Shown here piece after piece: positions 1-9,532 of a stretch of 39,508 nucleotides of DNA; position 1 is the first letter of the stretch; each line of letters starts with the position of its first letter. The stretch spans positions 1-39,508 of the forward strand of contig NZ_CYPR01000251.1 in assembly GCF_001408515.1 (NCBI RefSeq). The letters are read 5' to 3'. Made by a program: the position numbers and the translations under genes. A model generated the notes under the pieces. The model searched no databases and was not told where the DNA came from. It saw only the letters and a program-made list of their open reading frames with translations. The DNA is from Jannaschia seosinensis. GTDB taxonomy: Bacteria > Pseudomonadota > Alphaproteobacteria > Rhodobacterales > Rhodobacteraceae.

Positions 1-210
1 CTGAACTTTCGCCGGGTCACGCGGATCGCGCAGGCAATCTGCGAGCCGCTGCGCCAGACCCGCCCTGCGCTCGATCTCGCGCAGCAGGGTCAGGCCGGCG
101 TCGGAGCTCATGTCGGCGCCGTCAAACCCGAGCAGGATCGGCTTACCGTTAAGGGGTGACAGGCGGGGCGTGGAGCACGTAGACTGGGTCAGGCGGAGGT
201 CGTCCTGCTG
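1..210 (-). mobile_element. Partial IS1380-family transposase (N-terminal part, runs off window)
   Basis: Read on the minus strand from about 210 down to base 1, the open frame gives a sequence typical of the N-terminus of IS1380-family DDE transposases: FDGADMSSDAGLTLLREIER followed by RLADCLRDPRDPAKV. The rest of the gene lies beyond the left edge. I find no in-frame ATG, GTG or TTG upstream as far as about position 390, although the frame stays open there. The start may therefore be lost, or the copy may be a decayed or shifted remnant. The right end of the element is not defined because I cannot identify its terminal inverted repeat. Transposition function cannot be judged from this piece. 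The family assignment is fairly firm; the boundaries are not. Confidence 0.75.
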
Positions 211-432
211 AAATCTGAATCTTTGGCGTCGATAACCAAAAAATACATAGTTTGAGACGGTTACGCAACCTCCGCCGCCTTCTCGTGAATTATCCGGGCT
301 AACTCCCCCGCCTCCACGGAGAGCCGAAGCCGAGATATACGAACCGCCTGTTATCTGTGCATAACGTGAGCGTGTCGGACCGCAGGGACACAAGTTTGGA
401 TCCGTTGCGGTCGTTAGGTCGCCCTTAACCAA

Positions 433-462
433 GTGTTGTTGAAGCCTCCCTCTGAATATAGG
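433..462 (+). promoter_or_regulatory. Possible sigma70-type promoter of the cphB operon
   Basis: A TATAGG hexamer at 457-462 is preceded by GTGTTG at 433-438, an 18-base spacer. It would start transcription about 20 bases before the cphB start codon, and GGAGG at 477-481 is a good ribosome binding site. The hexamers match only moderately, so this is a weak call. The 210-430 stretch upstream holds no other gene that I can support. Confidence 0.3.
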
Positions 463-488
463 GGCAGTCAGAGCTTGGAGGCTAGTTT

Positions 489-1349
489 ATGAACACGTCA
501 GTGAACGTGCCCGTTCGGGGGCCGCTCGTCGCGATAGGCGGAGCGGAAGACAAATCGCACGACGCGCACATCCTCAAGCGCGTCCTCGACTTCTCCGGAA
601 AAAGCGCTCCGGTCGTAGGGGTTATCACCACGGCGAGCGCAATCCCGAAGGACGTCTTTGGTGGGTATCAAGAAGGGTTCTCGGCGCTCGGCGCCTCCAA
701 GGTGCTCGATATCCGTGTGCGCGACCGGAGCGACGCCGAGGCCGACACCTTCGTTGCGATGATACAGCAGGCCGACGTGATCTTCATTTCTGGCGGCGAT
801 CAGATGCGGCTGACGAACATCTTCGGCGGCTCCAAGGCGCTGCGGGCGATCCGGGCGCGTCATGCCGAGGGCGCGGTGGTTGCGGGCACAAGCGCCGGGG
901 CGGCGTGCCAGTCGACCACGATGATCTACGGTGGTCCGGCCGATGACAGCCTGCGCAAGGGCGCGGTCAAAATGACGGCGGGTTTCGGATTCGTCGACGG
1001 CGTCATAATCGATACGCATTTCCTCGAACGCGGCCGTTTTTCGCGATTGATGGAAGTTGGAGCGACCAATCCGGACCATCTGGGCGTCGGCCTTGGCGAG
1101 GATGCGGCGGTCCTTTTCGAGGGCGATACGATCCGGGCCTTCGGACCCGGCCACGTCATCTTGATTGACAGTTCGGCTATTACCGGTTCGAATGTTTTCG
1201 ATCTTGAAGACGGTGAGGCCGTGACGGTTCACAACGTCACCATGCATGCGCTGATCGACGGGTATGGATATAGCCTGAGCGACCGGCGCGTATTGTTGCC
1301 GCATGAGCTCGAGGCGAACAGTCTGGAGCCGAAGAATGCTTATTCTTGA
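489..1349 (+). CDS. cphB: Cyanophycinase (peptidase family S51)
   Basis: The 286-residue protein is a cytoplasmic serine exopeptidase of the S51 family that splits cyanophycin (multi-L-arginyl-poly-L-aspartate) into beta-Asp-Arg dipeptides. Seen in the sequence are the glycine-rich N-terminal segment VAIGGAEDK (about 14-22), the SGGDQ segment at 101-105, and the nucleophile elbow GTSAGA with Ser135. There is no signal peptide, consistent with an intracellular polymer. GGAGG seven bases before the ATG supports this start. The gene overlaps cphA by 14 bases and is first in a same-strand cluster cphB-cphA-ATP-grasp-CocE, so polymer breakdown and synthesis are probably co-transcribed. The length is normal for the bacterial intracellular type. 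Confidence 0.93.
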   Translation: MNTSVNVPVRGPLVAIGGAEDKSHDAHILKRVLDFSGKSAPVVGVITTASAIPKDVFGGYQEGFSALGASKVLDIRVRDRSDAEADTFVAMIQQADVIFISGGDQMRLTNIFGGSKALRAIRARHAEGAVVAGTSAGAACQSTTMIYGGPADDSLRKGAVKMTAGFGFVDGVIIDTHFLERGRFSRLMEVGATNPDHLGVGLGEDAAVLFEGDTIRAFGPGHVILIDSSAITGSNVFDLEDGEAVTVHNVTMHALIDGYGYSLSDRRVLLPHELEANSLEPKNAYS

Positions 1350-3978
1350 ACACCGTGCGCTGCGCGGGCCGAACTATTACAGCCGTTATCCCGCCATCTA
1401 CATGCGGCTGGATATCCAGGAGCTGGAGGAGCGGCCGAGCGATCAGGTCAAGGGGATAGCGGAGCGGATCGAGGCGCTGATACCGTCGATCTACGAACAT
1501 CGCTGCTCGGTCGGCGAAGCGGGCGGCTTTCTCCAGCGGGTGCGAAACGGCACTTACGCCGGCCATGTCGTCGAGCATATCGCCATCGAATTGCAGAACC
1601 TCGTCGGCTTTTCGGTCGGCTACGGCAAGACCGTCGACAGCTACGAGACCGGCATCTACAACGTCGTATACCGCTATCGCGACGAAGCGACCGGATTGGC
1701 CGCAGGCGTTTCGGCCGTTGAGATCGTGAAGCAGATCTTCGACGGAGAAGCCGTCGATCTTCAGCCGCATATCGATCACCTGAAGGTCGTTCGCGATGCC
1801 AACGCGCTCGGCCCGTCGACCGGCTCCATCGTCGGCGCGGCCCGCGATCGCGGCATCCCCGCCTACAACCTGACGGAGGGCACAAGCTACACCCAGCTTG
1901 GCCACGGTGTGAAGCAACGCCGGTTTCAGGCGACGGTGACGGATGCGTCCGGGATCATCGGCCACTCGATCGCGGACGACAAGGACTGGACCAAGCAGAT
2001 CCTGGGCGAGGCCGGCGTGCCGGTTCCAAAGGGACAGACCTGCTACTCGTTCGAGGAGGCGCGGCAGGCCGCCGAATGGATCGGCTGGCCGGTTGTCACC
2101 AAGCCCCTGTCAGGCAATCACGGGCGCGGCGTGACCACGGACATCTCCTCGATGGAGGATCTGAGGTCGGGCTACGACGCCGCCGTCGCGCGGCTGCGCG
2201 AAGGGGCCGACGGCGTGATCGTCGAAAGCTACATCAAGGGCGAGGATCATCGGATCCTCGTGATCGGCGGCAAGTTGGTCGCCGCGGCCCGCCGGCGGCC
2301 CGCGCATGTGATGGGCGACGGGCGCAGCACCATTCAGCAGCTCATCGACCGCGAGAACGAAGACCCCCGCCGCGGTGTCGGTCATGAAAACCTGCTGACC
2401 CAGATACATGTCGACGAGCAGACCCACCGGATGCTGGAGCAGGCGGACCTGACGCTCGACAGCGTGCTGCCCGAGGGTGAGCTGGCGTTTCTCAAATCCA
2501 CCGCCAATATCTCGACCGGCGGCACCGCGAGCGACCTGACCGACGAGGTGCACCCCGAAGTGCGGTTCGCGATGGAGCGGATCGGCCGCCTCATCGGCCT
2601 CGACGTGATCGGAATCGACCTGCTTGCGGAGACGCTGTCGGAGCCGCTGGAAAATCAGTCTGCCGGCGTGGTCGAGGTCAATGCCGGTCCGGGATTCCGG
2701 ATGCACATGTCCCCCACACATGGCACGCCGCGCCCCGTGGGCCAGCATATCGTCGACATGCTATTCCCCGACCCGACCGATAACGGGCGCATCCCGATCA
2801 CCGCGATCACCGGGACGAACGGCAAAACGACCACCACGCGATTGACGACGCATATCCTGCGCCAGGCGGGCGTTTCGGTCGGCATGGGCTGCACCGGGAC
2901 CGTGGAGATCGACAACCACGTGATCCTGCGCGGCGACTATTCCGGCCCCGCCGCCGCGCATGCGGTGCTGCGCGAACCCACGGTGGAGCATGCGGTGCTA
3001 GAGGTCGCGCGCGGCGGCATCATGCGCCGCGGCCTCGGCTTCGATGAATGCGACGTGGGTGTGCTGCTCAACATCGCCTCCGATCATCTCGGGGAACGTG
3101 ACGTCCACACCCTCGACGACCTCGCGCGCTGCAAGACGGTCGTGGTCGATGCGGTCAAGCGCGAGGGCGGCTACTGCGTGCTCAATGCCGACGATCCTTT
3201 GGTGATGGATCAGGGAACCCACTGGGCGCGCGGTGAAATCATCTATTTCACGATGGATCCGGAGAATCCTGCGCTCACCAAGCACCTGAGTGAGCTGGGC
3301 GTGGTCTTTACCGTCAAGAACGGCAAGATCGTGATGTTGCGCGGCAAGGTCACGGTCGAGATTTGCGCGGTCAACGACGTGCCGATCGCCTTTGAGGGGC
3401 ACGCGCCGTTCAACGTGCAGAACGCGATGGCCGCCGCCGCCGCCGCGACTGCCCACGGGATCGAGATCGACGACATCCGGGCGGGGTTGCTGACCTTCCA
3501 TCCGACGCCGGCACAGATGCCCGGACGCACCAACTACTTCGAAGCCGACGGCGTGAAATGCCTGATCGATTACGGCCACAACGTTCCGGCGGTGCAGGCG
3601 CTGCAGCCATTGGTGAAGGGTCTGGCCACCCAGCGGAAGATCGGCGTGGCCACCGCTCCCGGCAACCGGCGCGACGAAGACCTCGCCGCGCTCGGTGCGG
3701 AACTGGCAAAAATGTGCGATCTGCTCTTCGTCTACGAGACGGACGCGCGTGGTCGGGAGCCGGGTGAGACGGCGAAACTGATCCATGACGGCGCCATGGC
3801 GGCGAACGCGTCCTGTCGGGTCGAGACCATCCACGACGAGCATGCCGCGACAGACCGCGCCATCGAAGCCGCGCAGAAGGGCGATTTCCTGCTTCTTCTG
3901 ATCGACGACATCGAGGGGACGACCGAGCGGCTCAAGGGTCGGAGCTTTCCGCACCAGGCGGAACTGGCCCAGGCCTGA
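1336..3978 (+). CDS. cphA: Cyanophycin synthetase
   Basis: This 880-residue enzyme builds cyanophycin from aspartate and arginine with ATP. The start at 1336 (MLILEHRALRGPNYYS) matches the conserved CphA N-terminus, and GGAG lies just upstream. An in-frame start at 1303 would add 11 residues not expected for the family. Domains in order are an N-terminal domain (1 to about 160), an ATP-grasp domain with KPLSGNHGRGV at about 256-266 and EVNAGPGFRMH at about 447-457, and a Mur-ligase-like domain whose P-loop GTNGKTTT is at about 493-500. Downstream, DYGHNVPA and PGNRRDED are also typical of the family. The full-length, three-domain layout is that of CphA1. The start codon overlaps the cphB end, which suggests translational coupling. 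Confidence 0.94.
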   Translation: MLILEHRALRGPNYYSRYPAIYMRLDIQELEERPSDQVKGIAERIEALIPSIYEHRCSVGEAGGFLQRVRNGTYAGHVVEHIAIELQNLVGFSVGYGKTVDSYETGIYNVVYRYRDEATGLAAGVSAVEIVKQIFDGEAVDLQPHIDHLKVVRDANALGPSTGSIVGAARDRGIPAYNLTEGTSYTQLGHGVKQRRFQATVTDASGIIGHSIADDKDWTKQILGEAGVPVPKGQTCYSFEEARQAAEWIGWPVVTKPLSGNHGRGVTTDISSMEDLRSGYDAAVARLREGADGVIVESYIKGEDHRILVIGGKLVAAARRRPAHVMGDGRSTIQQLIDRENEDPRRGVGHENLLTQIHVDEQTHRMLEQADLTLDSVLPEGELAFLKSTANISTGGTASDLTDEVHPEVRFAMERIGRLIGLDVIGIDLLAETLSEPLENQSAGVVEVNAGPGFRMHMSPTHGTPRPVGQHIVDMLFPDPTDNGRIPITAITGTNGKTTTTRLTTHILRQAGVSVGMGCTGTVEIDNHVILRGDYSGPAAAHAVLREPTVEHAVLEVARGGIMRRGLGFDECDVGVLLNIASDHLGERDVHTLDDLARCKTVVVDAVKREGGYCVLNADDPLVMDQGTHWARGEIIYFTMDPENPALTKHLSELGVVFTVKNGKIVMLRGKVTVEICAVNDVPIAFEGHAPFNVQNAMAAAAAATAHGIEIDDIRAGLLTFHPTPAQMPGRTNYFEADGVKCLIDYGHNVPAVQALQPLVKGLATQRKIGVATAPGNRRDEDLAALGAELAKMCDLLFVYETDARGREPGETAKLIHDGAMAANASCRVETIHDEHAATDRAIEAAQKGDFLLLLIDDIEGTTERLKGRSFPHQAELAQA

Positions 3979-4038
3979 TCACCGACAGATACCGGCCAGC
4001 ACATGCCGGGTCGGGCTGCGCAGCCGGAGGGAGAAGAC

Positions 4039-5337
4039 ATGACGAAGAACGTATTTGTAGTCGGGTTGAACGACTTGAACGCCGAACGGCTCACGCGCCT
4101 TCGAGGGGTCGACGACGTCGTGTTCCACCCTTTGCTGACGCCCGCGCAGGTCTACGAGACGCAGGAATTCGACATACCTGCCATGCTGACCGAGGCGGAG
4201 GCGACGCTCGATGCCTTCGACGGCTCGATCGACGCGATCGTCGGCTACATGGACTTTCCGGTTTCGACCATGTTGCCGCTTCTTTGCGCGAAATACGGCA
4301 CGCGGAACGCCTCTCTCGAAAGCCTTCTGAAATGTGAGCACAAGTTCTGGTCGCGCAGCGTGATGGCCGAGGTCATCCCCGAGCACACGCCGACCTTCAC
4401 CGCCTTCGACCCGTTCGACGACGAAGCGCTTTCGAAGATCGGCGAGGCGGGCCTGCGCTTCCCGTTCTTCGTCAAGCCGATCAAATCCTCCGGATCGCGG
4501 CTCGGCTTCCGGATCGACAGCCCGGAGGATTTCGCTTACGCCACGGAAAAGCTGCGTGCCGAGATCGGACAAATCTCCGAGCCCTTCAACGCCGTGCTCG
4601 ACAAGGCCGACCTGCCCGATGCGATCCGCGAGGTCGAGGGCCACTACTGCATGGCCGAGCGGGTAATTGGCGGGCGGCAATGTACCGTCGAAGGCTATGC
4701 CCATGACGGCGAGGTCACGCTCTACGGCACAGTGGACTCGATCCGCTACCCGCAGGTGCTCAGCTTCTTCTACTATCTCTACCCCTCCAACCTGCCCCGC
4801 CGGGTGCAGGAGGAAATGTGGGAGATCTCCCGCAAGATCATGAAGCATATCGGCTACGATAATGCCGCCTTCAACATCGAGTATTTCTGGGACGAGGTCG
4901 AAAACAAGATCTGGCTTCTGGAGATCAACACCCGCATCGCCCAGTCCCATTGCGACCTCTTCGAAATGGTCGATGGCGTCAGCCACCAGCAGGTGACGGT
5001 CGATCTGGGCCTTGGGCGCAAGCCGGACATGCCGCATCGCGAAGGGTCGCAAAAAGTCGCGGCCGAGTTTTTCTATCGCGTGTTTTTCGCCGACGCGACG
5101 GTGGCGCGCGCGCCTTCCCGCGCCGAGATCGAGGTGGCGGCGGAGCAGGTCGACGGCACACGGATCGTGTCGAACGTCCGCAAGGGAATGCAGCTCTCGG
5201 AACTTCCCGAGCAGGACGCCTACAGCTTTGCGGTGGCATCGCTCTGGATGGGCGCGGGCACCGGCTCTAAGCTGTTGTGGAATTACGAGCAGGTGATGAA
5301 GCGCCTGAACTACGAATTCACCGATATCGTCGACTGA
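4039..5337 (+). CDS. ATP-grasp domain ligase-like protein of the cyanophycin cluster
   Basis: The 432-residue protein has an ATP-grasp fold of the amino-acid/peptide ligase type. The lysine-containing loop VKPIKSSGSRLG is at about 145-156 and the metal-binding segment LLEINTRIAQSH at about 293-304. The N-terminal 100 residues form a separate pre-ATP-grasp domain. I chose the start at 4039 because GGAGGGAG lies just upstream; an in-frame start at 4003 would add 12 low-complexity residues. It begins 60 bases after cphA on the same strand, so it is probably co-transcribed. The reaction is unknown. By family it should join a carboxylate to an amine with ATP. A role in making or modifying cyanophycin, a precursor or a derived dipeptide is inferred only from position. 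Confidence 0.8.
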   Translation: MTKNVFVVGLNDLNAERLTRLRGVDDVVFHPLLTPAQVYETQEFDIPAMLTEAEATLDAFDGSIDAIVGYMDFPVSTMLPLLCAKYGTRNASLESLLKCEHKFWSRSVMAEVIPEHTPTFTAFDPFDDEALSKIGEAGLRFPFFVKPIKSSGSRLGFRIDSPEDFAYATEKLRAEIGQISEPFNAVLDKADLPDAIREVEGHYCMAERVIGGRQCTVEGYAHDGEVTLYGTVDSIRYPQVLSFFYYLYPSNLPRRVQEEMWEISRKIMKHIGYDNAAFNIEYFWDEVENKIWLLEINTRIAQSHCDLFEMVDGVSHQQVTVDLGLGRKPDMPHREGSQKVAAEFFYRVFFADATVARAPSRAEIEVAAEQVDGTRIVSNVRKGMQLSELPEQDAYSFAVASLWMGAGTGSKLLWNYEQVMKRLNYEFTDIVD

Positions 5338-5408
5338 CGGCAGTGGCGCTTGGACCGCTTGCAGGGTAGTCAGACGCTTGGCCCCCCGCAAGCGATCGAG
5401 GCATGCAC

Positions 5409-7424
5409 ATGAAGATCGACACAGACCTGCCCCGGCCGGTTCAGGAACTTGAGCATGTCGAGATACCGATGCCGGACGGCACGCGGCTTGCCGCGCGGAT
5501 CTGGATGACCGAGGGCGCGGAAGACAAGCCTGTGCCCGCCATCCTCGAATACATCCCCTACCGCAAAAACGACAAGACGCTGGAGCGTGACGCCGCCCGG
5601 GCGCCTTGGCTCGCCGCCCGCGATTACGCCTATGTGCGCGTTGATCTGCGGGGAACGGGCGAATCCGAAGGGGTGATGAAGGACGAGTATACCGAGATTG
5701 AGCTGGCTGATGGCTGCGACGTGATCGCGTGGATCGCCGACCAAGCCTGGTGCGACGGCGGGGTCGGCATCGTCGGCATCTCTTGGGGCGGGTTCAACGG
5801 CCTCCAGATCGCCGCGCTGCGCCCGCCTGCGCTGAAGGCGGTCGTGACGATCTGCTCCACCGACGACCGCTATGCCGACGACATCCACTATATGGGCGGT
5901 GTGCCGCTTTCCGAACAACTCTCCTGGGCCTCGGTGATGTTCGGCATCAACACGCTGCCGCCCGATCCCGCCCATGTGGGCGAGCGGTGGCGCGACATGT
6001 GGCACCGCCGCCTCGACGAATCTGGGTTGTGGCTTGAGACATGGCTCGGGCACCAGACGCGCGACACGTTTTGGAAGCATGGCTCCGTCTGCGAAAATTG
6101 GGCCGATATCGAGGTGCCGGTCTATGCCGTGTCCGGCTGGGTGGACGGCTACTGCCGTGCCGTTTTCCGGTTGGTCGAAAACCTGCGCGGCCCGGCCAAG
6201 GGGATTGTCGGCCCATGGGCGCACAAGTACCCTCACCTGGGAGAGCCCGGTCCCGCGATCGACTGGCTGTCGGAGGAGACGCGATGGTGGGATCATTGGC
6301 TCAAAGGTGAAGATACGGGCATCATGGATGAGCCCGCTCTGCGCCTGTTCCTGCAAGACCATGCAGAACCGAAGAGCCATTACGTGGCCCGCGAAGGACG
6401 CTGGATTGCCGAACCCGCCTGGCCGTCGCCGAACGTCGCGCGCACGTCCTTCAGCCTTGGCGCCGACGGCGCGCTCGGCGGCGACAGCGTTCAATCCGAT
6501 GACACGCTCTCGATCTCGTCGCCCCTCTGGGTCGGCGGGCATGGCGGCAAATGGTGCTCCTATGCGCATCCCGGCGATCAACCCGGCGACCAGCGCCGCG
6601 ACGATGCCGGAAGCCTCGTCTTTCAGACCGCGCCGCTCGAGACCGATCTTCACCTTGTCGGAGATGCGCGCCTCACCCTGACATGTCGCGTTGATCGTCC
6701 CGTCGCGCAGATCGCCGCACGCCTTGTCGATGTCGCACCCGACGGATCCGCGACGCGGATCAGCTATGGTCTCTTGAACCTCTGTCACCGCGACGGCCAC
6801 GAAGACCCGCAGCTGCTTGCGCCAGGCGAAGACCTGACGGTTGAGGTGTCCTTCAAGCACATCGCTCAGACCTTGTGCGCCGGTCATCGCCTGCGCCTGT
6901 CTTTGTCCACGAGCTATTTCCCGATCGCTTGGCCCTCGCCGGAGCCGGTGACCCTGACCGTTCGGACCGGCGCCTCGGAGCTCGAACTGCCGCAACGAGC
7001 CGATCTTGGCCCCGACCTGCCGGACTTCTCGCCCCCCCGCGCGGGAACGCCGCTCGACGTCGAGTTCCAGACGCCGCCGCGGTCGGAATGGCGGGTGAGC
7101 GAAGACTTCGACTCGGGTCGCGTGACGATCGAAATCCGCGACCACGAGGGAGCGGCGACCATCATCCCGCAACAGTTCTTTCACTCTTCCGAAGGTCGGG
7201 AGCGGTATTCAATCATCCCACCCGACCCGACCTCGGCCGAGGGCGAGGTAACGTGGATACACGAAATGTCGCGTGACGATTGGTCGGTACGCACCGAAAC
7301 ACGCACGTCCCTGACGTGCGACAGTGACTTCTACCACATCGTCGCGAACCTGCGGGCATGGGAGGGCGAGACGCTCGAACGCGAGCATGACTGGTCGGTT
7401 TCGATTCCGAGAAACCACTCCTGA
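5409..7424 (+). CDS. CocE/NonD family hydrolase (peptidase S15-type) of the cyanophycin cluster
   Basis: The 671-residue protein has an alpha/beta-hydrolase core of the CocE/S15 type. It shows LEYIPYRKND, VDLRGTGESEG and the nucleophile elbow GISWGG (Ser125 from this start), a likely catalytic histidine in GPWAHKYP, and a C-terminal beta-rich domain as in X-Pro dipeptidyl-peptidases. Known relatives hydrolyse esters, acyl amides or N-terminal dipeptides. There is no signal peptide. GAGG at 5398-5401 fits the ATG at 5409 (seven-base spacing) better than the ATG at 5403. It follows the ATP-grasp gene by 71 bases and ends the cluster. Its stop is two bases from the convergent stop of the next gene, leaving no room for a terminator. 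The substrate is unknown; a dipeptide or amide linked to cyanophycin turnover is an inference. Confidence 0.82.
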   Translation: MKIDTDLPRPVQELEHVEIPMPDGTRLAARIWMTEGAEDKPVPAILEYIPYRKNDKTLERDAARAPWLAARDYAYVRVDLRGTGESEGVMKDEYTEIELADGCDVIAWIADQAWCDGGVGIVGISWGGFNGLQIAALRPPALKAVVTICSTDDRYADDIHYMGGVPLSEQLSWASVMFGINTLPPDPAHVGERWRDMWHRRLDESGLWLETWLGHQTRDTFWKHGSVCENWADIEVPVYAVSGWVDGYCRAVFRLVENLRGPAKGIVGPWAHKYPHLGEPGPAIDWLSEETRWWDHWLKGEDTGIMDEPALRLFLQDHAEPKSHYVAREGRWIAEPAWPSPNVARTSFSLGADGALGGDSVQSDDTLSISSPLWVGGHGGKWCSYAHPGDQPGDQRRDDAGSLVFQTAPLETDLHLVGDARLTLTCRVDRPVAQIAARLVDVAPDGSATRISYGLLNLCHRDGHEDPQLLAPGEDLTVEVSFKHIAQTLCAGHRLRLSLSTSYFPIAWPSPEPVTLTVRTGASELELPQRADLGPDLPDFSPPRAGTPLDVEFQTPPRSEWRVSEDFDSGRVTIEIRDHEGAATIIPQQFFHSSEGRERYSIIPPDPTSAEGEVTWIHEMSRDDWSVRTETRTSLTCDSDFYHIVANLRAWEGETLEREHDWSVSIPRNHS

Positions 7425-7426
7425 GT

Positions 7427-7867
7427 TCAAAGCTGCGGCATCTGCTGCCAGAGGGATACCACTAGTACGTAGCGCAATGTCTTTCCGATGGTGACCAGAA
7501 TGAGGAAGCGCAGGAAGCTAATGCGCATAAGTCCTGCGACGAGCGTCAGCGGGTCGCCGATAATCGGCACCCATGACAGCAAGAGGGACCAGAAGCCGTA
7601 GCGTTCGAACCAGCGTTGCGCCCGCAGGATTGCCTCACGCTTCACGGGGAACCAAGCTCGTTCGCTGTATCGGGAGAAGAACCTGCCGAGCAGCCAATTG
7701 ACGATCGAGCCGGCGACGTTGCCGATGGAGGCCGCGACGACAAGCGGCAAAACGGCCCCCTGCCCGCTTACCAGAAGGCCGATCAGCACCGCTTCGGACG
7801 TGCCGGGCAGCAGCGTTGCCGACAGAAATGCCGAGCCCATCAAGAGCGCGACTGCAGAATGTTCCAT
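7427..7867 (-). CDS. YqaA/DedA-like (VTT domain) inner-membrane protein
   Basis: The 146-residue, strongly hydrophobic protein resembles YqaA-type members of the DedA/SNARE-associated (VTT) superfamily. It has an N-terminal segment [18 protein letters not shown], a re-entrant-like [19 protein letters not shown], and a C-terminal part [17 protein letters not shown] followed by further membrane helices. DedA-family proteins are linked to lipid scrambling and membrane homeostasis, but YqaA itself has no firm function. It is a single-gene unit convergent with the CocE-type gene and divergent from the glycerophosphodiesterase gene. AGAGGA just upstream of the ATG is a plausible ribosome binding site. 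Confidence 0.8.
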   Translation of the reverse strand: MEHSAVALLMGSAFLSATLLPGTSEAVLIGLLVSGQGAVLPLVVAASIGNVAGSIVNWLLGRFFSRYSERAWFPVKREAILRAQRWFERYGFWSLLLSWVPIIGDPLTLVAGLMRISFLRFLILVTIGKTLRYVLVVSLWQQMPQL

Positions 7868-8285
7868 AGCGAGCGGTCCTCTTGACCGGACACGGGCTTT
7901 TCCGGAGCGGTGCAGGTCATCAATTAAAAAAAATGGCCCAGGCAGATCGCATTCGCATAGACGGGATCAGGGGCAGACTGTCCAGATCATCTTCGGCCAG
8001 GCCTCTCCGTCTCGGCGTGGCGTCGGGAGGACGGAAAAAAAGCTGCCCCCTCACCATCGCCGAGATCCAGCATCGGCATCACGAACTGCGAGGCCGCGGC
8101 GCGAGAAGTTGCACGGATGGGACAATCCTCGCATTTCTCAGGGGCCGCCGCATACACGCCATATCCAACGCTCCTCACGGGCAGGCCTCAAATTGGTTTG
8201 CCCACTTCACGGACCTGTGAGAGCCTTAGGGACCGCCCGAGCACCTGTGCAAATTCAGGCAGCGGGCCCCATAGGGAGGATTACC
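7868..8285. other. 418-base divergent intergenic region
   Basis: This interval separates the YqaA-like gene from the phosphodiesterase gene and must hold both promoters. A GTG-initiated 63-codon frame on the minus strand (7987-8178) has a Cys pair (KCEDC), but only about 60% G or C at third positions, unlike neighbouring genes. I do not call it. An A-run at about 7924-7932 is the only marked composition change. I see no RNA gene here. Confidence 0.5.
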
Positions 8286-9524
8286 GTGAACCGACTTATC
8301 TTCGTCACCGCCGCTCTCGCTCCGGCGCTTGCCTTTGCGCAGGATCAGAGCTTCCAGCCGGACGCTTCATTGAGCTATGGGCAGCGTCCCTTCTATCTGA
8401 TCGATAAGATGGAGGATGGTCCTCTCAAGGAAAAGCTCGCCTCCTGCGTCGGTCAAACGCCGGAGCGGACGGACTTCTCCGTCGGCCACCGTGGTGCCCC
8501 GCTGATGTTCCCGGAGCACACGGTTCAGGGGAACGTGGCCGCCGCACGCCAAGGCGCCGGCATCCTCGAATGCGACGTGACCTTCACCGCCGATCAGGAG
8601 CTGGTCTGCCGCCACGCGCAGAACGATCTCCACACGACGACGAATATCCTCGTCACGGATCTCGCGGAAAACTGCACGCAGCCCTTCACCGCGGCCACGC
8701 CCGAGGGCGGCGCCACGGCGGAATGCCGCGCGTCCGACGTCACGCTGGCCGAGTTCCGCACGCTGTCGCCGAAGATGGACGCATCCGATAGCTCCGCCGA
8801 GACGCCGCAGGAATATCTCGGCGGCACAGCGCCTTGGCGCACCGACCTCTACGTGGACGACGCGGAGCTGATGACCCATGCGGAGTCAATCGAACTGTTC
8901 CGCTCGCTCGGGGCGAAGTTCACGCCCGAACTCAAGGCGCCGTCGGTCGAGATGCCCTTCGACGGCTTCAGCCAAGAAGATTACGCGCAGAAGATGATCG
9001 ACGAGTACAAGGCGGCGGACGTTCCGGCGGCGGATGTCTGGGCGCAGTCGTTCGACCTTCAGGACGTGCGCTACTGGATCGAGAACGAGCCAGAATTCGG
9101 CGCACAGGCGGTGTATCTCGACGACCGTTACGAAGTGCCCGAAGGCGATGGCGGGCTGCTCGATCCCAACGACCCCTCCACGTTCCAGCCGTCCATGAAC
9201 GAACTCGCCGAGATGGGGGTGAACTACATCGCGCCGCCGATGTGGATGCTGGTCACCTTGGACGATTCGGGCGAGATCGTGCCTTCGGCCTATGCCGATG
9301 CGGCGAATGCGGCAGGGTTGAACATCATCACCTGGACGCTTGAGCGGTCCGGCCCTCTTGCGAATGGTGGCGGCTGGTACTTCCAGTCGGTCAGCGATGC
9401 AATCGACAGCGACGCGGACTACTACGAGATGCTTCACGTCCTGGCGCAGGATGTCGGTGTTGCCGGCGTTTTCTCCGACTGGCCCGCGACCGTGACGTAT
9501 TACGCGAATTGCTACGGCCTCTAA
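8286..9524 (+). CDS. Secreted glycerophosphodiester phosphodiesterase
   Basis: The 412-residue protein hydrolyses glycerophosphodiesters to an alcohol and glycerol 3-phosphate. The GTG at 8286 is the natural start: AGGGAGGA lies just upstream and the product then begins with a signal peptide ([17 protein letters not shown], cleavage near AFA-QD), so it acts in the periplasm. The open frame extends much further upstream but without coding character. Family motifs are [12 protein letters not shown] at 68-79, the acidic pair in ECDVTF (Glu95, Asp97) and His110. It is periplasmic like GlpQ. It sits beside a phosphonate-type ABC transporter, which suggests a role in phosphorus scavenging, although I see no Pho box. 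Confidence 0.88.
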   Translation: MNRLIFVTAALAPALAFAQDQSFQPDASLSYGQRPFYLIDKMEDGPLKEKLASCVGQTPERTDFSVGHRGAPLMFPEHTVQGNVAAARQGAGILECDVTFTADQELVCRHAQNDLHTTTNILVTDLAENCTQPFTAATPEGGATAECRASDVTLAEFRTLSPKMDASDSSAETPQEYLGGTAPWRTDLYVDDAELMTHAESIELFRSLGAKFTPELKAPSVEMPFDGFSQEDYAQKMIDEYKAADVPAADVWAQSFDLQDVRYWIENEPEFGAQAVYLDDRYEVPEGDGGLLDPNDPSTFQPSMNELAEMGVNYIAPPMWMLVTLDDSGEIVPSAYADAANAAGLNIITWTLERSGPLANGGGWYFQSVSDAIDSDADYYEMLHVLAQDVGVAGVFSDWPATVTYYANCYGL

Positions 9525-9532
9525 GGCCTATC

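Noticed and set aside
7987-8178. 63-codon minus-strand frame with a Cys pair (KCEDC)
   Set aside because: Third-position bias is weak, the start is GTG without a clear ribosome binding site, and no family is recognised.
7698-8285. N-terminal extension of the phosphodiesterase frame
   Set aside because: The GTG at 8286 has a strong ribosome binding site and begins a signal peptide. The upstream part is not coding in character.
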